From the NCBI RefSeq assembly GCF_016775155.1, contig NZ_JAEUGD010000023.1, positions 248,001-312,000 of the forward strand: a DNA stretch of 64,000 nt. Direction: 5' to 3'. The DNA is from Fulvivirga marina (lineage in GTDB: Bacteria; Bacteroidota; Bacteroidia; Cytophagales; Cyclobacteriaceae). The position numbers and the translations under genes were made by a program. Of this stretch, positions 52,200-61,655 are shown piece by piece. The stretch's first letter is position 1; the number at the start of each line of letters is the position of its first letter. The notes under the pieces were generated by a model that was given only the letters and a program-made list of their open reading frames with translations, did not search any database and was not told the origin of the DNA.

Positions 52200-54251
52200 A
52201 TGAAGAAAAATATGAAACTAAGTAAAAACAATTTTTTTAATGTCTTGGGAGGCTTGTTGTTAGCGGCAACGTTACTGGTTGGATGCGGGGACGATGATAG
52301 TGGGCCCACTCCTTCAGGGGCACTAAATGCTAATGCCGGGCCTGACCAGCTTGTATCGGTTGGTGATGCCGTTGTTTTAGATGGCAGTGGTTCGACGGAT
52401 ATAGATGGTGATCCATTTACTTTTCAATGGCAAATTATAAGCTCTCCTGCCGGCAGCACAGCTGCATTAAGCAATCCTACCTCTCCCGCTCCCGGATTTA
52501 CCCCGGATGTTGTAGGCCCCTATACCATTGAGCTAACCATTGCCAATGAAAAAGGAAACAGCGCTGATGAGGTGACCATATCTGTTGAAGAGGCTATAGC
52601 ACCTGAAGAAATAGGAGGTACACATAACACGGCTCTAACCCTGGTGAATAGAGTGTCCAACCCGAGGAAACCGGACTATATTGCCTCTACCAATGTGAAT
52701 ATGGGCGCCGATCTGATTATAGAACCCGGTGTAAAAATAGTATTCGGCAGTAATGTAGCACTTAACATTGGTTCATCAGGAGCCATACTGGCTGAAGGAA
52801 CAGCCAGCGAACCTATTGTGATGACAGGCACAACGGAAAGCAATGGGTTTTGGAAAGGCGTTGGTGTTTTCTCCAGCGACGTCAGGAATGTAATGGACTT
52901 CGTTGAGGTGTATTATGGAGGGAGTACGGAATATGGTGTTGGTTTGTATGCCAGCTTTAATGTTGGTGTGGAAAATGGTGACAAGCTTAAGGTGACTAAC
53001 TGTACAATCGGTCAAAGTAGCGAATATGGTTTATTTGTAGAGAATGGCGGTGAGCTCACTGGGTTTGCCAACAACACTTTCGAAAATAATGGAGGCATTC
53101 CATTGGCTATTGATGCTAACAATATGACTCAGATGGATGCGAATTCTTCATTTACAGGAAATGGTACTCAATACGTAGAACTTTTGGGTTCAACGCTCAG
53201 CCTGGGCACAGAGTCTGTCTGGAGAGCTTTTGCTGACGGAACACCCTATTGGGCAACCGGAAATATAAGGGTTGAAAGTGGATTAAAAGTTAATGAAGGT
53301 GTGGTTGTGGAGTTTGGTTCGGATTTGGCAATGCCTATAATAGGTACAGGTTATATCATTGCCAAGGGAACAGCATCAAACAGGGTTAAGTTTTTGGGCA
53401 AAGCTGGTGTAGCGGGTTCCTGGAGGGGTGTGCAGATCTTTACCAACGATACTAAAAATGAATTTGATTATGTAGAAATAGCGCATGGAGGTAGTAATGT
53501 ACCCAGTGCAGGTCTATATGAGTTGGCCAACTTGTCAATAGAAAACGGTGACAGAGCCAAAGTGACCAATACCATTATTAGAGACGGCAATGGCTATGGG
53601 TTGTATGTGGAGAATGGTGGTGCTCTCGAGGCTTTTGCTAATAATGAGTTTAAAAATAATTCAGGAGTTGCTATGGCTCTGGACGCTAATCAGGTTCACC
53701 AGTTAGACGGAGCCACAACGTTCACTAACAATGGAGACAATAGTGTTGAGGTTTTGAGCTCTACTATGGAACATGGGGCAACGGAAGTGACCTGGGTAGC
53801 TTTGTCAAACCAAACACCTTACTTCCTTTCAGGCAATGTGGACATTGAGTCTGGACTGGTTGTAAATGCGGGCGCCAACTTTGAGGCAGGTACAGACGTG
53901 AGAATTACGGTTAGCGGAGATGGGTATTTAAGTGTAGAAGGGGCAGCTGCCAATAAGGTAAACTTCAGTGGTAAAACCAAAGCATCTGGAGCATGGAGAG
54001 GGATAGGGTTTTTTACCAATGACGTAAGAAACCTGATTAACCATGCAGTTATCAGACATGGAGGAAGTGCTGATTTGGGGATTGGGCTATATGCAAGGTT
54101 TAATGTAGGTGTTGAAAACGGGGATCAGTTAACCGTGACAAACTCAACAATCTCTGACAGTGCCGGATATGGTATATTTGCAGAGACTGGCTCAACACTG
54201 ACAGCGTCAGGTAATACTTTTAGTAACAATACCTCAGGGAATACAAACTAA
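52200..54251 (+). CDS. PKD-domain lipoprotein with three right-handed beta-helix units
   Basis: 683 residues from the ATG at 52200 (another ATG at 52212). The upstream in-frame start at 52107 would place 31 basic residues before the signal. Lipobox LLVGC followed by Gly-Asp-Asp-Asp. A PKD domain (about 45-140: NAGPDQLVSVGDAVVLDGSGS, in part) is followed by three units of about 150-160 residues, each with VESGL.VN.G..VEFGSD, GSWRGV.IFTND..N, HGGS.....GLY, VTN..I....GYGLYVENGG, a parallel beta-helix pattern. Presumed surface-exposed carbohydrate-binding or adhesive protein. Divergent from the ECF sigma operon. Confidence 0.85.
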   Translation: MKKNMKLSKNNFFNVLGGLLLAATLLVGCGDDDSGPTPSGALNANAGPDQLVSVGDAVVLDGSGSTDIDGDPFTFQWQIISSPAGSTAALSNPTSPAPGFTPDVVGPYTIELTIANEKGNSADEVTISVEEAIAPEEIGGTHNTALTLVNRVSNPRKPDYIASTNVNMGADLIIEPGVKIVFGSNVALNIGSSGAILAEGTASEPIVMTGTTESNGFWKGVGVFSSDVRNVMDFVEVYYGGSTEYGVGLYASFNVGVENGDKLKVTNCTIGQSSEYGLFVENGGELTGFANNTFENNGGIPLAIDANNMTQMDANSSFTGNGTQYVELLGSTLSLGTESVWRAFADGTPYWATGNIRVESGLKVNEGVVVEFGSDLAMPIIGTGYIIAKGTASNRVKFLGKAGVAGSWRGVQIFTNDTKNEFDYVEIAHGGSNVPSAGLYELANLSIENGDRAKVTNTIIRDGNGYGLYVENGGALEAFANNEFKNNSGVAMALDANQVHQLDGATTFTNNGDNSVEVLSSTMEHGATEVTWVALSNQTPYFLSGNVDIESGLVVNAGANFEAGTDVRITVSGDGYLSVEGAAANKVNFSGKTKASGAWRGIGFFTNDVRNLINHAVIRHGGSADLGIGLYARFNVGVENGDQLTVTNSTISDSAGYGIFAETGSTLTASGNTFSNNTSGNTN

Positions 54252-54281
54252 ATAAGGAATAGGATTAATCTTACGAAAATG

Positions 54282-54318
54282 AGGCTGTCACTAAAGATTT
54301 GAGACAGCCTTATTTTTT
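54282..54318 (+). terminator. Intrinsic terminator of the beta-helix lipoprotein gene
   Basis: AGGCTGTC (54282-54289) pairs with GACAGCCT (54303-54310), followed by TATTTTTT. It overlaps the stop codon of the convergent 2H phosphoesterase gene. Confidence 0.75.
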
Positions 54319-54864
54319 AAGGTCAAATTCCCGATATACATCCCAACTTTTTCCATTATGCTTCAAAAGTGCAACCCGGTCTACCATGAATGAAGCGCCG
54401 AATTCTTTTCTTTCAAACTCCTTCCAGGCGTCAAAGAAAGCAGCTTTTTTAAGGTCACGAAACGCCAGTGTCATATGAGGATTAAAGCCCCGGTCTTTAT
54501 ATTCGGCGTTGAAGATATTCAGAGAAACTTTCATTTCTTTTTTAAGATCACTGTGTAGTACTTCCAGAGCGGGATGTTTTTGAATATCGATGTAAATAAC
54601 CCGTGGTTTAAATGCTCCGAACCCTTGAAGAGAGAGGTCAAAGGCCTGTCGGTTATCCGTTACATTTTCCAGCGCAGCAAATATTTTATCCTCTTTGTTT
54701 TCATTCCATCGGAAGGGCATATGCAGCGTGATATGTGGAGGAGACTTAAGGGCAGCCTTTGAATTGTATTGCTCTGCCATGTGGAGTTTGAACTGCGTAA
54801 TCTCACCATAGATGGGTTCTGGAGGTATGATGGCAATGAAATAGAGCTGCTTCTCGTTCTTCAT
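54310..54864 (-). CDS. 2H phosphoesterase (2'-5' RNA ligase-like) protein
   Basis: 184 residues from the ATG at 54864; an in-frame ATG eight codons upstream (54888) is less likely because it falls inside the terminator hairpin of the preceding gene. Two HxT motifs, HIT at 44-46 (SPPHITLHMPF) and HMT at 130-132 (FNPHMTLAFRD), define the 2H superfamily, which acts on 2'-5' or cyclic nucleotide bonds. Substrate unknown; cytoplasmic. Downstream of the DPP-IV gene on the same strand. Confidence 0.88.
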   Translation of the reverse strand: MKNEKQLYFIAIIPPEPIYGEITQFKLHMAEQYNSKAALKSPPHITLHMPFRWNENKEDKIFAALENVTDNRQAFDLSLQGFGAFKPRVIYIDIQKHPALEVLHSDLKKEMKVSLNIFNAEYKDRGFNPHMTLAFRDLKKAAFFDAWKEFERKEFGASFMVDRVALLKHNGKSWDVYREFDLKK

Positions 54865-54878
54865 GGTTTGTGAATGAT

Positions 54879-54910
54879 AAGGGGCCACGCGTTTGTTGAT
54901 GTGGCCCCTT
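54879..54910 (-). terminator. Hairpin terminator after the DPP-IV gene
   Basis: Perfect 10-bp GC-rich stem (54879-54888 with 54901-54910) just beyond the DPP-IV stop. On the minus strand the following tract is TTATCATT, a weak T-run. Confidence 0.6.
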
Positions 54911-54915
54911 TCTAA

Positions 54916-57096
54916 TTATAAATTCTCTAATACCCAGTCAGTCATCAAAGTAAACAAATGCATGCGGGCATTGTCCTTATATACCGCATGAGCTCTATCG
55001 GGATAATAGAAAGAGTCAAATTGCTTACCTGATGCAATCAATGCATTTTGGAGAGCCACAGCATTTTGAAAATGTACGTTATCATCACCTGTTCCATGGA
55101 TGAGCAGGTAATTGCCCTTTAGCTTGTCTACATGGCTCGTAGGTGAATTGTCGTCATAACCTGACGCATTGTTCTGAGGAGTGTCCATATACCGTTCGGT
55201 ATAAATGGTGTCATAAAACCTCCAGTTAGTTACAGGAGCTACTGCTACAGCTGCTTTAAATACATCTGCACCTTTAAACAGCGCCAATGATGACATATAT
55301 CCACCATAACTCCAACCCCAGATACCGATGCGATCTCCGTTGATATAAGGGAGAGAGGCCAAATATTTTGCGCCTTCAATGTGGTCTTCCACTTCGTATT
55401 TACCGAGTTGTTTGTAAGTGATCTTTTTAAATGCTGCTCCACGTCCGCCTGTTCCTCGTGTATCGATCACGGCTACGATATAACCCTTTTGTGTTAACAT
55501 TTGATGCCAGTAGTAATGGCTGCCACCCCATGAGTTCAGCACGTTTTGAGATCCCGGGCCACTGTATTGGTAAATCAGGACAGGGTACTCTTTGTTGGCA
55601 TCAAAACCCTCTGGCTTAAGCATGTAGCCATTTAAGATGGAGCCATCCACGGTTTTAAAGGTGAAGAATTCTTTTGGCTGCAAACCATACTCGCCAGCAA
55701 CGGACTCCAGCTTCTTGTTGTCTTCAAGCAATTTTACTTTTTGGTTCCCTCCAGTTTTGTAAAGTGTTACTTTTAAGGGTTGCGTGGAGCTCGAATAATA
55801 ATCAATATAATACTTCTGATCGCCACTCATGTCAATACCATGAACACCTTTTTCAGCTCGCAGTTGTACTTTGTTTTTTCCCTTAAGATCGATAGCGTAG
55901 AAATGTCTCTCCATGGGCGACTTCTCTGTAGAGGTATAATATACGGTTGCTTTTTTACCTTTTTCATTAACCCCTTCCAGAGACCTTACTTCCCAGTTTC
56001 CACTGGTGATCTGGTTTTTCAACTGACCATCGATAGAATAAAGATACAGATGCTTAAAGCCACTTTTCTCGCTGGCATGAATGAAGTGTTTACCATCTTT
56101 CAGGTAAGTAAGTTCGTCAACAAAGTCAACGTCCACATAGGTGTCGTATTTCTCCGATAAAATTTCCTTTATCTCTCCGGTATTGGTATTCAGGTGCAGA
56201 ATGTCCAGCTTGTTTTGCAAGCGATTCAACCTGATCAAGGATAACGTTGAAGGGGACTCTGTTCTCTTGATCCTGGCAATGTAAAACTCCTTTTCATTGC
56301 TAAGCTTAACAGACTGCTTTTTGTTATCTGCCAGAGAGTATACAGTTCCGGTGACCGCAGAGTTGTCTTCACCTGCTTTAGGGTATTTAAATCGGTAGTC
56401 TTCAGGGTAAAGCTGTCCGTTATGCCATACCTGCATGTTGTATTCCCGTACTCCGCTTTCATCAAAAGTCAGGTAAAAAAGGTTTTTACCATCGCCAGAC
56501 CATTCAAACGCCCTGGTGAACGACAGCTCCTCTTCATATACCCAGTCAGTACTACCATGGATGAGATGATTAAACTTGCCATCATTGGTGACCTGTACTT
56601 CTTTCATGTCACTCAGGTCAACATAAAAAAGGTTGTTTTCTCTTACAAAAGCTACTTTGGAGCCATCAGGGGAGAAAGTGGCATATGATTGAGAGCCACC
56701 CTTTGAGAGCTTGTTTAGCTTTTTGGAGCTCAGGTCATATACATAAAACTGTGCCTTGTAAGACCTTCTGTAAATACCTTCGCGGTCTGTCATTAACAGT
56801 ACTTTGCCTTCATCGGCACTGAAACTATAGCTGTTAAAAGTGATTTTTGGATCAAGCTGATTGCCATCCAGAATAGTCTCAACCTTTTCGCCGGTTGTTA
56901 CATCAAACTTTACGATATCATTGCCTTCCTGGGCACTATAATAACGGCCATCATTCATCCAGTTGATGCCATATACACTCTTTTGGCTAAACGTGCCCTT
57001 TTGATATATGTCGACTACGGTGATATCCTTCTTGTCCTGGGCGGAAGAAAGACTAATAACCCCGGCTGTAAAAAGCAGGAATAAAAATTTTCTCAT
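54916..57096 (-). CDS. Exported dipeptidyl peptidase IV (S9B)
   Basis: 726 residues. Signal peptide ending SSAQ (20). N-terminal eight-bladed propeller (about 45-470), including the double-Glu motif DWVYEEE (184-190) that anchors the substrate N-terminus. C-terminal alpha/beta hydrolase with Ser596 (GWSYGGYMS), Asp671 (GTGDDNVHF) and His703 (DRAHAVY). The double Glu and the DDNVHF segment point to true DPP-IV, removing Xaa-Pro dipeptides in the periplasm, rather than a generic S9 hydrolase. It may be read with the phosphoesterase gene beyond its terminator. Confidence 0.93.
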   Translation of the reverse strand: MRKFLFLLFTAGVISLSSAQDKKDITVVDIYQKGTFSQKSVYGINWMNDGRYYSAQEGNDIVKFDVTTGEKVETILDGNQLDPKITFNSYSFSADEGKVLLMTDREGIYRRSYKAQFYVYDLSSKKLNKLSKGGSQSYATFSPDGSKVAFVRENNLFYVDLSDMKEVQVTNDGKFNHLIHGSTDWVYEEELSFTRAFEWSGDGKNLFYLTFDESGVREYNMQVWHNGQLYPEDYRFKYPKAGEDNSAVTGTVYSLADNKKQSVKLSNEKEFYIARIKRTESPSTLSLIRLNRLQNKLDILHLNTNTGEIKEILSEKYDTYVDVDFVDELTYLKDGKHFIHASEKSGFKHLYLYSIDGQLKNQITSGNWEVRSLEGVNEKGKKATVYYTSTEKSPMERHFYAIDLKGKNKVQLRAEKGVHGIDMSGDQKYYIDYYSSSTQPLKVTLYKTGGNQKVKLLEDNKKLESVAGEYGLQPKEFFTFKTVDGSILNGYMLKPEGFDANKEYPVLIYQYSGPGSQNVLNSWGGSHYYWHQMLTQKGYIVAVIDTRGTGGRGAAFKKITYKQLGKYEVEDHIEGAKYLASLPYINGDRIGIWGWSYGGYMSSLALFKGADVFKAAVAVAPVTNWRFYDTIYTERYMDTPQNNASGYDDNSPTSHVDKLKGNYLLIHGTGDDNVHFQNAVALQNALIASGKQFDSFYYPDRAHAVYKDNARMHLFTLMTDWVLENL

Positions 57097-57213
57097 AAAT
57101 ACTGAAGTTTGTTTTGCAACAGTAAATTTAACGATTGAAATGCTCTTTACCAGTACCGCTCAAATAAGAGGCAAAATGTTTGAAGGCAGGAAGCCAGTTC
57201 AAAGAGAACATAT

Positions 57214-58083
57214 TCAGGAGAATCTGGAAACAACGCTCATCGCCTGTTGATAATAACCACCTCCAAATAAATTTACATGCACCAGAAGCGGATAAACATT
57301 GTAAATATCAAACCTCTCCTGATATCCAGATTCCATTGGAAAAATGCTTTGATACGCATCGTAAAACTCTCGGTCAAAGCCTCCAAACAATTGAGTGAAG
57401 GCTAATTCTGTTTCACGATGTACGTAAGCCACAGCCGGATCTATCAATACCGGGTTTCCGAGTGGGCCTATCATCAGGTTGCCACTCCAGAGATCTCCAT
57501 GAACCAGGGCTGGTTTTTCTTCATTTAATATACCAGCAATGACTTTTTCAAAACGACTGACTTTTTTGAGATCAGAACGGTTTAATCGGCCATGATCCAT
57601 AGCCAGTTTTACCTGCGGCTGTAGCCGGTTGTTGATGAAGAAATCTATCCAGTGATCTTCATGATTGTTGTACTGCTGAAGAGATCCGATGTAATTGTTG
57701 TGCTTCAGACCATATTGGTTGGCGGAGGTTTTGTGCAGGCATGCCAGACCCCGAGCAAGATCTGTCCAGTAGGTTTTAGTTCTGGGGCCGCTTTCGATAT
57801 ACTCCATAACAATGCATGAGTGGTGAGCTCCTTCATAAACTTCCACTACCTCGGGTATTTGTAAGCATTGAGTTTCGGCTAACAGACTCAGCCCCTTAGA
57901 TTCGACAGTAAACATCCTTGGAAAGGACTTTGAATCATTCCATTTCATGAAGAAAGTGCCCTTACCAGCTTCGATTTTACCACCGTTATTGATGCACCCT
58001 CCCGATGCCGGCCTGAAGGAGGCCAACTCACCGCAGGTGGCATTACAAAAATCTAGTATTTCCTGAGGTATGTTATTGCTCAT
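57214..58083 (-). CDS. Ketosamine-3-kinase (fructosamine kinase) family protein
   Basis: 289 residues. Kinase-like fold with SGGCINNGGKIE, the Brenner-type motif HGDLWSGN (195-202) and the metal-site IDPAVAYVHRETELA (Asp215). These are signatures of the FN3K family, which phosphorylates Amadori products or ribulosamines so that they fall off glycated proteins. Its start overlaps the end of the cystathionine synthase/lyase gene by 11 bases, making it the third gene of an operon headed by an OxyR-type regulator. Confidence 0.9.
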   Translation of the reverse strand: MSNNIPQEILDFCNATCGELASFRPASGGCINNGGKIEAGKGTFFMKWNDSKSFPRMFTVESKGLSLLAETQCLQIPEVVEVYEGAHHSCIVMEYIESGPRTKTYWTDLARGLACLHKTSANQYGLKHNNYIGSLQQYNNHEDHWIDFFINNRLQPQVKLAMDHGRLNRSDLKKVSRFEKVIAGILNEEKPALVHGDLWSGNLMIGPLGNPVLIDPAVAYVHRETELAFTQLFGGFDREFYDAYQSIFPMESGYQERFDIYNVYPLLVHVNLFGGGYYQQAMSVVSRFS

Positions 58084-59221
58084 GGTTTAGTGCCTGGTCC
58101 AGATCATTGATCAGGTCATTGACATCTTCGATTCCCACAGATAAACGAAGGAGATAATCAGAGATCCCAACTTTAGCCCTTTCTTCCGCTGAAATTTTTG
58201 AGTGTGAAGTCTGTGGCGGAGAGGTAATGGTGCTCTCTATACCTCCAAGACTCATAGCGGGCTTGATCATCCGGAGTGTTTTTACAAACTTGTCAGGGTC
58301 TGTTTTTACTTCAAAGGAAAGCATTCCTCCAAAACCACTCATCTGTGATTTGGCCAGTTCATGACCTTCATGATTGATTAACCCCGGATAATAAACCTTG
58401 TTTACTTTACTATGTGAGGCTAAAAATTCACTAATGGTCTGAGCATTGCTGTTTTGCTGATTAACCCTTAAAGCCAGTGTTTTAAGACTTCTCTCCAGCA
58501 GATAGCACATTTGAGCATTTAGGCTGCCACCGAAATGGATGGCGGACTCCCAAATTTGCTGCCCCAGGTCATTGGACGAAACTGCAATGCCACAGCAAAT
58601 ATCGCTATGGCCACCCAGGTATTTGGTGCCACTATGTACCACTACGTCTATACCCAGATCAATAGGATTTTGATTGATGGGTGAGGCAAAAGTATTATCA
58701 ATCACCGACACCATATTATTCGTTTTGGCCAGGTTAGCCATAGCCCTGATATCAATAATTTTCAGAAGTGGATTAGAGGGAGTTTCAATGTAAAGTAGCC
58801 GCGTGTTAGGTTTGATAGCTTTTTCATAACTGGAAACCTCTATACCGTCAACGAGTGTATACTCTATGCCATATTTCTCCATTTCTTTGGTGATGGCATG
58901 ATGAGTGCCTCCATAGAGATCATTTTGGAAAATGGCGTGGTCTCCCTGACGAAGTAATGCAAATAGTACCGTAGAGATAGCAGCCATACCAGAGCCGAAG
59001 ATAATGGCACGCTCACCATTTTCAAGGGCCGCGAGCTTTTCAGAGACCACCCTCTGATTGGGTGTGTTGAAATACCTTGGGTAAGCATGGATGTCTACAT
59101 CTATATAATCATAGGCAGTAGACGTGTAGATAGGGGTAACGGCTCCTTTTGTTATAGGGTCTACTATAGAACCGCTATGTACACATTGTGTTGCTTTGCT
59201 ATTACTTTTCATCATTTCCAT
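58073..59221 (-). CDS. Cystathionine gamma-synthase/lyase family PLP enzyme
   Basis: 382 residues, Cys/Met metabolism PLP family. Schiff-base Lys200 in HSGTKYLGGHSD, PLP-binding FGSGMAAIS and IETPSNP. The C-terminal SLGGIESTITSPP is typical. Members make or split cystathionine, or produce homocysteine or methanethiol; by-eye features (TPSNPLLKIIDI) do not separate synthase from lyase. Overlaps the oxyR-like gene by 10 bases and the kinase gene by 11. The coupling to a peroxide regulator suggests a role in cysteine or sulfide supply under oxidative stress. Confidence 0.88.
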   Translation of the reverse strand: MEMMKSNSKATQCVHSGSIVDPITKGAVTPIYTSTAYDYIDVDIHAYPRYFNTPNQRVVSEKLAALENGERAIIFGSGMAAISTVLFALLRQGDHAIFQNDLYGGTHHAITKEMEKYGIEYTLVDGIEVSSYEKAIKPNTRLLYIETPSNPLLKIIDIRAMANLAKTNNMVSVIDNTFASPINQNPIDLGIDVVVHSGTKYLGGHSDICCGIAVSSNDLGQQIWESAIHFGGSLNAQMCYLLERSLKTLALRVNQQNSNAQTISEFLASHSKVNKVYYPGLINHEGHELAKSQMSGFGGMLSFEVKTDPDKFVKTLRMIKPAMSLGGIESTITSPPQTSHSKISAEERAKVGISDYLLRLSVGIEDVNDLINDLDQALNHEQ

Positions 59222-60144
59222 TTAATAACTGCACCGTGTTTCTGAACATTGATGTAATCCGGTATAGAGTCTAGTATTTCTTTATGAAGAGCCTCTACAA
59301 GTTTTCTTTTTAAGAAACTTTTATGCATCGCCAGGCTGACCTCTCTTACGGGTTTAGGGTCTTTAAATGATCTTAGCTTGGCTTTGGCAGATTTATCAAA
59401 ATCTAGAGTTGCCAATTCAGGAAGTAATGTCATACCCCCATGTTTGTCTACTATTTTCTTTAGGGCTTCCAGTGAGCCACTTTCATATTTAAACTGAGCT
59501 TCGCGGTCTTTATAGGTCTGACAAAGACTTAAAACCTGATCCCGAAAGCAATGCCCCTCATTGAGCAGCCAAATCTCATTGGCAGGGATGTCATTTATAG
59601 AGAGTTCGCTTTCCTTGTAGAAGGGGCTACGATGCGATACATAGGCATAGAACTCTTCATAAAAAACCGGTTTGGTGACCAGGTTTGGATCATCGTAAGG
59701 AGTCACTATGACTCCTATGTCTAGTAATTCATGCTTGAGCTTATTTACTACCTGCTCAGTGATCAACTCCTCAACTTTTAACTTTATTTTCGGGTATTTT
59801 TCAATGAAGCGATTAATAAAAAGAGGCAGTATGTAAGGAGATAAAGTAGGAATAATACCTATTCTTAGTTCCCCGGCCATTTCACCCTTTTCCTCATCTA
59901 CTATTTGCTGCACTTTTTTTGACTCGGCCAATATTACCCTACCCTGCTCTATTATACGTTTGCCAATGTCTGTAGGAGTTACAGGAGATTTGCTTCTGTC
60001 AAACAGAAGCACACCAAGCTGTTCTTCAAGTTTGTGTACTTGCATGCTCAGCGTTGGTTGGGTGACAAAGCATGCTTCAGCGGCTCTTCCAAAATGCCTG
60101 TAGTTATCCACCGCTATTACATATTCTAGTTGAATGAGGGTCAT
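59212..60144 (-). CDS. oxyR: OxyR-type LysR family peroxide regulator
   Basis: 310 residues. N-terminal LysR winged HTH (about 1-60: HFGRAAEACFVTQPTLSMQVHKLE, in part) and a substrate-binding domain. The redox pair of OxyR is present at the E. coli positions, Cys199 and Cys208, in the segment GHCFRDQVLSLC, so peroxide sensing by disulfide formation is probable. Normally oxyR is monocistronic or divergent from a peroxidase gene; here it leads an overlapping operon with a PLP sulfur enzyme and FN3K. Confidence 0.9.
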   Translation of the reverse strand: MTLIQLEYVIAVDNYRHFGRAAEACFVTQPTLSMQVHKLEEQLGVLLFDRSKSPVTPTDIGKRIIEQGRVILAESKKVQQIVDEEKGEMAGELRIGIIPTLSPYILPLFINRFIEKYPKIKLKVEELITEQVVNKLKHELLDIGVIVTPYDDPNLVTKPVFYEEFYAYVSHRSPFYKESELSINDIPANEIWLLNEGHCFRDQVLSLCQTYKDREAQFKYESGSLEALKKIVDKHGGMTLLPELATLDFDKSAKAKLRSFKDPKPVREVSLAMHKSFLKRKLVEALHKEILDSIPDYINVQKHGAVIKWK

Positions 60145-60360
60145 ATTATTAATTTGTTACAAAATAAGTTTTTACCGTAAACAAAATATAGTCAATAGCT
60201 TATTTTATATGGGGAGGGTATCATATTATGTCAGCGTTCAAAAATAATGATTAGAAATCAATTAAAGTTATATCTTGCAATGATAAGATGTACTAAGTGG
60301 TTGAAGGGTTTTTGATAAAATGATTTATATTTCAGTAACCAACTAAAACACAAAACTCTT

Positions 60361-61053
60361 ATGAGAAAAGCTAAATTATTAATTTTCATGTTGTTTCTGG
60401 TTCCAATTGCGGCCATATCTCAACAGCATTCAGATATCTCAAAAATTGGCAGGGTCATAGATAATGAAATGGCCAAATCATGGATTGAAACTTTCAAAAG
60501 TAAAAACCCGGATAAACCAAAAGGCTTTACTTACGGGAAGGTGATGCTTCAGGAAATGCTTTCCGCAGAGGGTGTAAAAGGTATTCGAATTTCTTATGGG
60601 TTGACAGAATCAGGTACTTTTAAATTCATTCTGAATGGGACTGATAATGCTGGTGGGAAAATCTGGTCTTTTTACAATGATGGTTCTGCTTGCCCTCCTT
60701 ATTGCCCTGAGGAAGATCCGGAAGAAATAGATCCCCGTGTAGTCTCAATCGGTAATAAAATTAGTGATGAAATGGCAAACAACTGGATGGAGGCATATAC
60801 CACAGCCAATCCAGGAGAATTAAAATCACATTTGTATGGAAAAGCACTTGCGGAGGAAATATTAGCACAGGAAAAGAGTGCCGGTATATACTTTGCTCGT
60901 GGCCTTTCTGCGGATGAGGTTGAGCATTTAGTGTTAATTGCAGTTAATGAAAATGGGGAATTGATGATAGAAGGAGTGGTTGGAAATCGTGGTAATTCCT
61001 GCCCCCCTTGTCCTGAGGAAATTGATCCCAGCACAGCATCAAGTGGAAATTAA
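60361..61053 (+). CDS. Secreted protein with two copies of an unrecognised CPPxCP domain
   Basis: 230 residues with a signal peptide (about 1-20, AAISQQ). Two repeats of about 95 residues follow. Copy 1: Trp41, NP 49-50, YGK 58-60, GIR 74-76, ending CPPYCP (111-116). Copy 2: Trp142, NP 150-151, YGK 159-161, GIYF 175-178, ending CPPCP (214-218). The same layout occurs once in the 114-residue protein encoded next (61304). I recognise no known family. The exported position would allow the paired cysteines to form a disulfide or bind metal or lipid. Followed by a strong terminator. Confidence 0.75.
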   Translation: MRKAKLLIFMLFLVPIAAISQQHSDISKIGRVIDNEMAKSWIETFKSKNPDKPKGFTYGKVMLQEMLSAEGVKGIRISYGLTESGTFKFILNGTDNAGGKIWSFYNDGSACPPYCPEEDPEEIDPRVVSIGNKISDEMANNWMEAYTTANPGELKSHLYGKALAEEILAQEKSAGIYFARGLSADEVEHLVLIAVNENGELMIEGVVGNRGNSCPPCPEEIDPSTASSGN

Positions 61054-61151
61054 ATTTGGCTAGGGAAAGTATATAGCCTGCTCCTACAAAGACCATCTTG
61101 ATGGTTTCATTAAGTAGGTGTTGGAATTATTGCTATATTTTCAAACATATG

Positions 61152-61200
61152 AATTAATGTGGAGTTGAGCTGAACTCATTCCACATTAATTTACTTTTTT
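61152..61200 (+). terminator. Intrinsic terminator
   Basis: A perfect 12-bp outer stem (61152-61163 with 61180-61191) with partial inner pairing (GAG/CTC), followed by a T-run at 61195-61200, about 100 bases after the CPPxCP double-domain gene. Confidence 0.75.
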
Positions 61201-61303
61201 AACAGTTTTTTTTGTTAAAAATTCTAATAATTATACTGCTTTATTTAAATATCTATATATTTAGAATTTTATTACTACTTATGTTTTACTAAAAATTATA
61301 GTT

Positions 61304-61648
61304 ATGGCATTTAATGGAAAAGAAGGTAAGCCGATCTCATTAGGTATGGCAAAAAGATGGACCAAACGATACAGGGATGAAAACCCAGGAAAGGTCAAAG
61401 CATTTTTCTTTGGGAAAGACTATATCAAGCAACTTTTGCTAGAAGGCGATGGGTGTTGCGAGGGCATTAGAGTATATTTTGCAACTGATGATGACGGTAA
61501 CCCAAGGTTGATCCTAACTGGAGCTGACGCAAAGCAAAACAATATCTTGCCAAAGCATGAAGGAAAGGATGGAGGGGGACTGATTCTAGATGATGGAAAA
61601 CCTTGCCCTCCAAATTGTCCTCAGGATCCTGATGATCCTTTGGCTTAA
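61304..61648 (+). CDS. Single-domain CPPxCP protein, no signal peptide
   Basis: 114 residues. One copy of the domain found twice in the preceding gene: Trp19 (MAKRWTKRYR), NP 27-28, FGK 36-38, GIRVYF 54-59, LILTGAD and terminal CPPNCP (101-106). An extra Cys-Cys pair sits at 51-52 and a Gly/Lys-rich loop at 83-92. It lacks any signal peptide, so it would be cytoplasmic, unlike its neighbour. Family unknown to me. Flanked by terminators on both sides, hence its own transcript upstream of the two-component genes. Confidence 0.75.
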   Translation: MAFNGKEGKPISLGMAKRWTKRYRDENPGKVKAFFFGKDYIKQLLLEGDGCCEGIRVYFATDDDGNPRLILTGADAKQNNILPKHEGKDGGGLILDDGKPCPPNCPQDPDDPLA

Positions 61649-61655
61649 TATTTAG

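Noticed and set aside
52620-54245. Tandem DNA repeat / phase-variable region in the beta-helix lipoprotein
   Set aside because: The three units are similar at protein level only; the DNA has diverged too far for slippage or recombination-based variation.
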